From Branchiostoma floridae (Eukaryota; Chordata; Leptocardii; Amphioxiformes; Branchiostomatidae), in NCBI RefSeq assembly GCF_000003815.2, contig NC_049981.1:18089041-18153040 (forward strand): a stretch of 64,000 nt of DNA. The letters are read 5' to 3'. This document shows, piece by piece, positions 59,201 to 64,000 of this stretch. The notes under the pieces were generated by a model. That model was not told the origin of the DNA. It made no database searches and saw only the letters and a program-made list of their open reading frames with translations. Positions within the stretch are counted from its first letter, which is position 1, and every line of letters starts with the position of its first letter. The position numbers and the translations under genes are program-made.

Positions 59201-62200
59201 TGAGATATTACATAATCATCTGACGTTTTGTAGAATTTCACTTGTGGTTAATTATGCCATGTGTTTTTGTAAAACAATATGATACTCACTTAACCATGCA
59301 AACCCTACATATGTATTCCCAATATGTATAGATGCTTCCTTCATCATAGGTATTTTCAACATAGATGCAGGGCGATCAGCACACCAAGAAGGCAAATTGT
59401 TGATAAGCGTAACAAAAAGTTTTTCTTATAGCCCCCGAAATTAATTTTGTAACATAAGTTTTTATTGTATTCAGCCATTGGCTGATATTGCTTTGTTTAA
59501 TTAGAGGATATTTGGGGAGTTAGATAAAATACTGAACACATTTTGATGTACATGGACCTATATTGAGTACTTAATCGTATACTGTGAAGTAGTATGCATT
59601 TTCAATGGGCCTCACCCAGAAATAAGGTACACAACTCCATTTTCTGGGCATATTTGTATAGCTTTGAAGTCTTGTATCAATGTCCACCAGATTTCAATTG
59701 TCCATGTTTTTCTGTTTTTCTCTCTTACCTAATGTTACTGGGTTCACCTGAAAAAGTAATGATCAGGATAATCAGAATTTTGACAGACATGCATAAAAGG
59801 CTTAAGACATACTTGAAATTTGAGGTACAAACTTTATTTCTCTATGAGGCCCAGAACTTACTAGTCACCACTCTTATTGTGACTCCAGGCAAAGTACTTC
59901 CGTACAGACCACATCATGTGGACCATGGGGTCAGACTTCCACTACCAGGCAGCACATACATGGTACAAAAACATGGACAAACTCATCAAGTACACCAATC
60001 CTGGGGTGAGTACGGTATAGGCTTTGGGGTTGGTAAAGATAAACTTTGGCCATAACCTTTTGAAGTCAGTTGTTATCCACTGTGTCTCTGGCACAGTATT
60101 GGAGGGAGGAGCCCACTCCTCTCCTTTCACCCCAACTGAAGTGAGGAGAGTGAGGAAAGTGGAAAGCCACACCTTAGCTGCAGTGTGGAATAGTACCAGC
60201 CAGCATTGACCAGAGGAAGGTGACAATTGGTAAAATTGTTGGCTGTTGACTGTACATAATATGATATATTGATCCCAGTTGTAAATAAAACACCAAGACT
60301 ACTTTTTTAAAAATTACATTGACATTTGACTTACGTACAAGAAAACCTCTAAAAACTATGTCTGTTATATTAGAACAAGGTGAACCTGCTGTATTCCACC
60401 CCATCCTGCTACGTGTACCACAAGAACCAAGCTGCCGACGTCAAATGGAACACCAACAACACAGACGACTTTTTCCCGTACGCAGACAAACCTCACAGTT
60501 TCTGGTCGGGATACTTTACCTCACGACCTGCCATTAAAGGCTATGTCAGGGAGTGTAACAACTTCTTGCAGGTGAGACACAGTGGGAGATATACATGTAG
60601 ATGTATGGCACCTGGAATAATGCAATGCATGATAGTGTGCTAAGTGTATTACAATTTTTAAATGTTCATTTTATAATTACATTGCCTTAGCAAAAGTGTC
60701 ATGCTTCATCCATATTAGGAGGTTTGGCCACTTTTCCTTTACCTTTATCAACTGAAGACAATAAAATCATGTCATTTATGTCCCAAGACAGGTAGGTATC
60801 ATACTGAAGTACTGAACAGAACATTTTTTCTCTTTGTTGAATGGACACAATGCAGGTTTGCAAGCAGCTAGAAGTCATAGCTGGGCCCTTACCATTTACA
60901 AACGGAGGACCATCATCACAAAGATTCCGTGAGATGATTTTTGTTGTTGTTGTATTTGCCCTTGTTATTTAATCCGTTTTGTTTGCTGAATGAAGGTGAT
61001 GAATTTTTCATTGTGAAAAACTTAAGAAGAAGAAGATGGATAAAACATCTACTAGTATCATTAATAAAGGACCTCGTAAATCCAGAAGTGGGTGATATTT
61101 TCCAATAGATTAATTTTAGGAAACAAAAATGTATACTATTTCACAATCACAGTTTACAATAAAGTACCCACTTTAGTCTCGTAATTCAGCAGTAGAATTC
61201 GGTAAAAAAAGCCAGCTGGTTATATACCCATGAAAAAAATAGCACCCCCTTCTGGAGTTTAGGGCTCCTTTAAATCAGGTATAAATCATCCAACTTTGTC
61301 TGAAACCAACTTTGTCACCATTTCAGGAGAAGCCATGGCTGTTGCCCAGCACCATGATGCTGTCAGGTAAAAAGAAAAACTGGTCAAATATCAGTTTGTC
61401 ATTGTCATTGCCAATGCCATGAATGATATCATTTACCTTGTCATTATATTTCTAAGAATTCTGATGAAAGGTTTCTGTTGATTGCAGTGGAACTGAGAAG
61501 CAGCACGTGGCCTATGACTATGCCATGCGGCTACATGCAGGTGCAGTGGAATGCCAGGTATGTGAAGACACCTGTAGCTGTGTGAAGTCTGGTCAGGCCC
61601 TGTTCACGCTTTTTGTGTTAGGTAAAATTTGCAGTAAAGAAGTTACTTTTTACCTTGCTCCATTGTGCAGCCTTAAACTTTACGATCACATCAATACAAA
61701 AGGCAACTCATACAGACTTAAATAAATGCAGTTTCAGCATGTATGTGTGTGTGTGCGTGCGTGCGCGTGTTTATGTGTTTGTGTGCATGTGTTTTCATGT
61801 GTTTGTGTGTTTGTTCATGCGTGTGTGTTTGGTGTGTGTGTGTGTTTGTGTTCTCTATTAGACTACCTGAATTCTTCAGTTGCCTCGAGCATGAGAAAAG
61901 GGGTAGATTTTGAAATATACCCTGCTACAGGACAGCAGGGAAGCTTGCTGACCTATGTGCCTAAAAGAGGCTACTAGAGTTACAACATCACCCTGTTAAC
62001 TGCACTGATGTGTTGTATACAGGAGGTGGTGAGCCATGCCCTGGCCGGTAAGATGAAGAAGGGAAGTGTTGAGCCGCCGGCTGCTCAGTTCTGTGCCTAT
62101 CTCAACGTCAGCATCTGTCCCACCACTGAGGAGAATGATCATGTATGTTCTTTCTGATATTTCCAGTAAATATACCCAATAAACATAACTGTGCCATGAT

Positions 62201-64000
62201 AACGTTCCATAAGGGTGTTGTGGACTTTTTGTCCAAACATGCTGTTTCAAACTACACATGCCCCACTGGGTTCCTCTTTTGCACCCTTAATCAACTTAAA
62301 TTAAGTGCCTAAAATACAAAAATCCCTACGAAGTAAAACAAGCGCTGGATCGGAACACTGTGCAACCTGGCTCAGAAAAGTTTTTCACTCACTGTGAATA
62401 AAACAAGAAATTCATTAAAAATTTTGAATATATGAATGCAAGATCTTTAACCTCTTGTTGTAATTAGAATAAATTTAGGGTTTATTGTAAGTGTCGGTTG
62501 ATATCAATTGATATGATGGAACAATATCTGGCTATTGTTTCCTGTCTTCACAGTTTTCAGTGACCGTGTACAATCCCCTGGCCAGGCAAGTGACTGGACA
62601 CTACCTCCGCCTACCTGTCAATGGTCAATCTTACACTGTCACGGCACCTAATGGCAAACCAGTCAAAACTCAGGTATCTAATACTTAAAACTATCTGTAC
62701 AGGGCAGTCTCTAGCTGTAGTTATTTTTTCCATCCCACTCATTGCTTGGGAATAGGGTTTACTTGAGCTGGCTTTCCTGAGGATGATTTTGAGGCAAGCT
62801 TGGAGCAATGGTGGGAAGGTCTATAAGGAAAGCTAGCTTGAAAAGCTGTCTTCACATATAGCAGATCTGATTGGGACATGTCGCATCTAGATGTCACAAA
62901 ATTCAATCAGTCATTTAAGTAGCCGCACAGCGTAACTTTCACACGGTGGGAGAGCCCTGAACTATGACGAAATATGTAAAACAAGTGAGAACTTAACTTA
63001 GAGGTACATGTATAACATTTACATTGTTGTATTTACATGTAGTATAGTATAGTGTGCTTCTCAGTTTTAAGTTTAGCTTTCCTTTAAGTGATGACTTGCT
63101 TATCGGCTCTTCCCAGATGCTGAAGGTAACTCAGCAGACTGCGAAGGTGAGGGGACCTCGTGGTAATGCCACCAGTGAACTGGTCTTCCCTGTGACTGTG
63201 GAAGCTCTGGGCTACAGTACTTACCTCATTTCTAGGGCTACAAGGACTACAAGTAAGGAGCAACTTTTTATGTTTACCCCTGGCAAAGGTTTTTGCTTCA
63301 TTTAGTCTTCCTCCATTCCAAACAAATGTAATGACCTTGACCAGATGGCTGTCACCTTGGTAACTAGTAAAGTAGTGCACACTCTGTGGTTCCCATCAAC
63401 TCATGGATGGTTCTTGTCTTTCCAGGGAGCCTGTTCATGCCTCAGGCAGAGACTAATGTGATTTCAATGGCGATCCCCCAGTCACCCAGGATGAGGGAGG
63501 ATATTGAGATTCATAATGAGGTATGATTAACTTTTAGATATTGGAGTTTAATTTTTCACAACCAGCTTACATTTATTTTTCTGGATAAGAAAGTCAACCC
63601 CTTTGATGTACCAGGATCAGAGGGGTATACTACATTTTCAGACATGTTTGGATAGTGCTCTCACCGCAAAAGTGCCACCTACATCGCTACATATACAGTA
63701 GTAACAAAAAGCAGCACACCAGTCAGAAGCTTTGAGAAAGTGTCAGACATTGATGGTGTCAGACAGTGTGTGTTTGCTCACTAATGTTTCCCTTTCCCCC
63801 CCAGCACCTGAGTTTGATATTTGACACCACCACTGGTCATCTAAAGACTGTGACAAACCTGAAGAACAAGTTGATACTAAACGTGCAGCAGGCCTTCTAC
63901 TGGTACAACTCCAGCACAGGGAACAACCAGGACAGCACCCAGAGGTCGGGAGCCTACATCTTCCGTCCTAATGGCACCGAACCGTTCCCAATACACACAA
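53226..64000 (+). CDS. MAN2B1: Lysosomal acid alpha-mannosidase (GH38), 3' end beyond window
   Basis: Seventeen exons: 53226-53303, 54113-54221, 55891-56064, 56610-56803, 57151-57283, 58384-58457, 59029-59100, 59889-60005, 60380-60571, 60856-60928, 61327-61366, 61488-61557, 62023-62142, 62554-62673, 63117-63252, 63426-63520, 63805-64000 (cut). All phases match; about 664 residues seen of roughly 1,000 in the family. A signal peptide ([15 protein letters not shown]) leads to the GH38 domain. H47 and D49 (PHTHDDVGW) and D171, the nucleophile in [12 protein letters not shown], keep the spacing of the bovine enzyme; the later zinc histidine is in QHHDAVSG (about 414-415). [11 protein letters not shown] and NFLQVCKQLE also match MAN2B1. 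The enzyme removes alpha-mannose from N-glycans in lysosomes; several N-glycosylation sequons (NTT, NVS, NAT, NSS) agree. Exon 3 ends in a GC donor. Confidence 0.95.
54570..54870. repeat. Dispersed repeat family B, copy (mannosidase intron 2)
   Basis: Contains TATATGGATGGCATCTGC and CTTCCAAAGTCAAAGAAG, inverse of blocks in the other family B copies. Another dispersed sequence with GATCG motifs follows at about 55040-55400. The rest of the intron shows no exon. Confidence 0.5.
61737..61856. repeat. (TG)n-rich microsatellite (mannosidase intron 12)
   Basis: Impure TG/CG/TTTG dinucleotide run of about 120 bases. Small frames rich in C and V across it are by-products. Confidence 0.85.

Overview
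The window is from an animal nuclear genome. Every gene has many small exons with GT-AG introns, and the introns are full of non-autonomous transposons, tRNA-derived SINEs and microsatellites. The gene set (DAPP1, NAALADL1, CENP-U and lysosomal alpha-mannosidase homologues, an SRA-domain protein, and an EF-hand/death-domain protein) plus the style of repeats points to an invertebrate deuterostome. A cephalochordate (amphioxus, Branchiostoma) is my best guess; this is inference, because no species marker was searched. One run of Ns (34362-34516) marks an assembly gap.

Six protein-coding genes were rebuilt by joining exons at splice sites with matching reading phase. Left to right: (1) minus, 2607 to beyond the left edge: N-terminus of an SRA/YDG-domain protein. 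(2) plus, 3232-12583: DAPP1-like SH2+PH adaptor. (3) minus, 28266-15391: NAALADL1-like M28 glutamate carboxypeptidase, 17 exons, about 775 residues, all zinc ligands present. (4) plus, 29029-33843: a 300-residue protein joining calcineurin-B-like EF-hands to a C-terminal death domain. (5) minus, 52843-37136: CENP-U-like kinetochore protein, 12 exons, about 683 residues, with a 1,060-base exon of degenerate acidic/basic repeats. (6) plus, 53226 to beyond the right edge: lysosomal acid alpha-mannosidase (GH38).

Strand alternates strictly (- + - + - +), so the genes form three head-to-head pairs with start codons 624, 762 and 382 bases apart, and two tail-to-tail junctions. The CENP-U/mannosidase promoter carries a perfect TCTCGCGAGA element, known from vertebrate bidirectional promoters. 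The genes are not an operon and do not share a pathway; the link is shared promoters.

The most interesting coding observations are: tandem, phase-incompatible (so mutually exclusive) exons in DAPP1 that swap the phosphotyrosine site; the EF-hand/death-domain fusion with an N-myristoylation motif; CENP-C-like 'WW' motifs in the CENP-U homologue; a GC-AG intron in the mannosidase; and a MITE whose terminus supplies part of a NAALADL1 splice donor. The non-coding sequence holds several families with terminal inverted repeats, a foldback around the assembly gap, a 0.9-kb 19-base minisatellite, and LINE tails.
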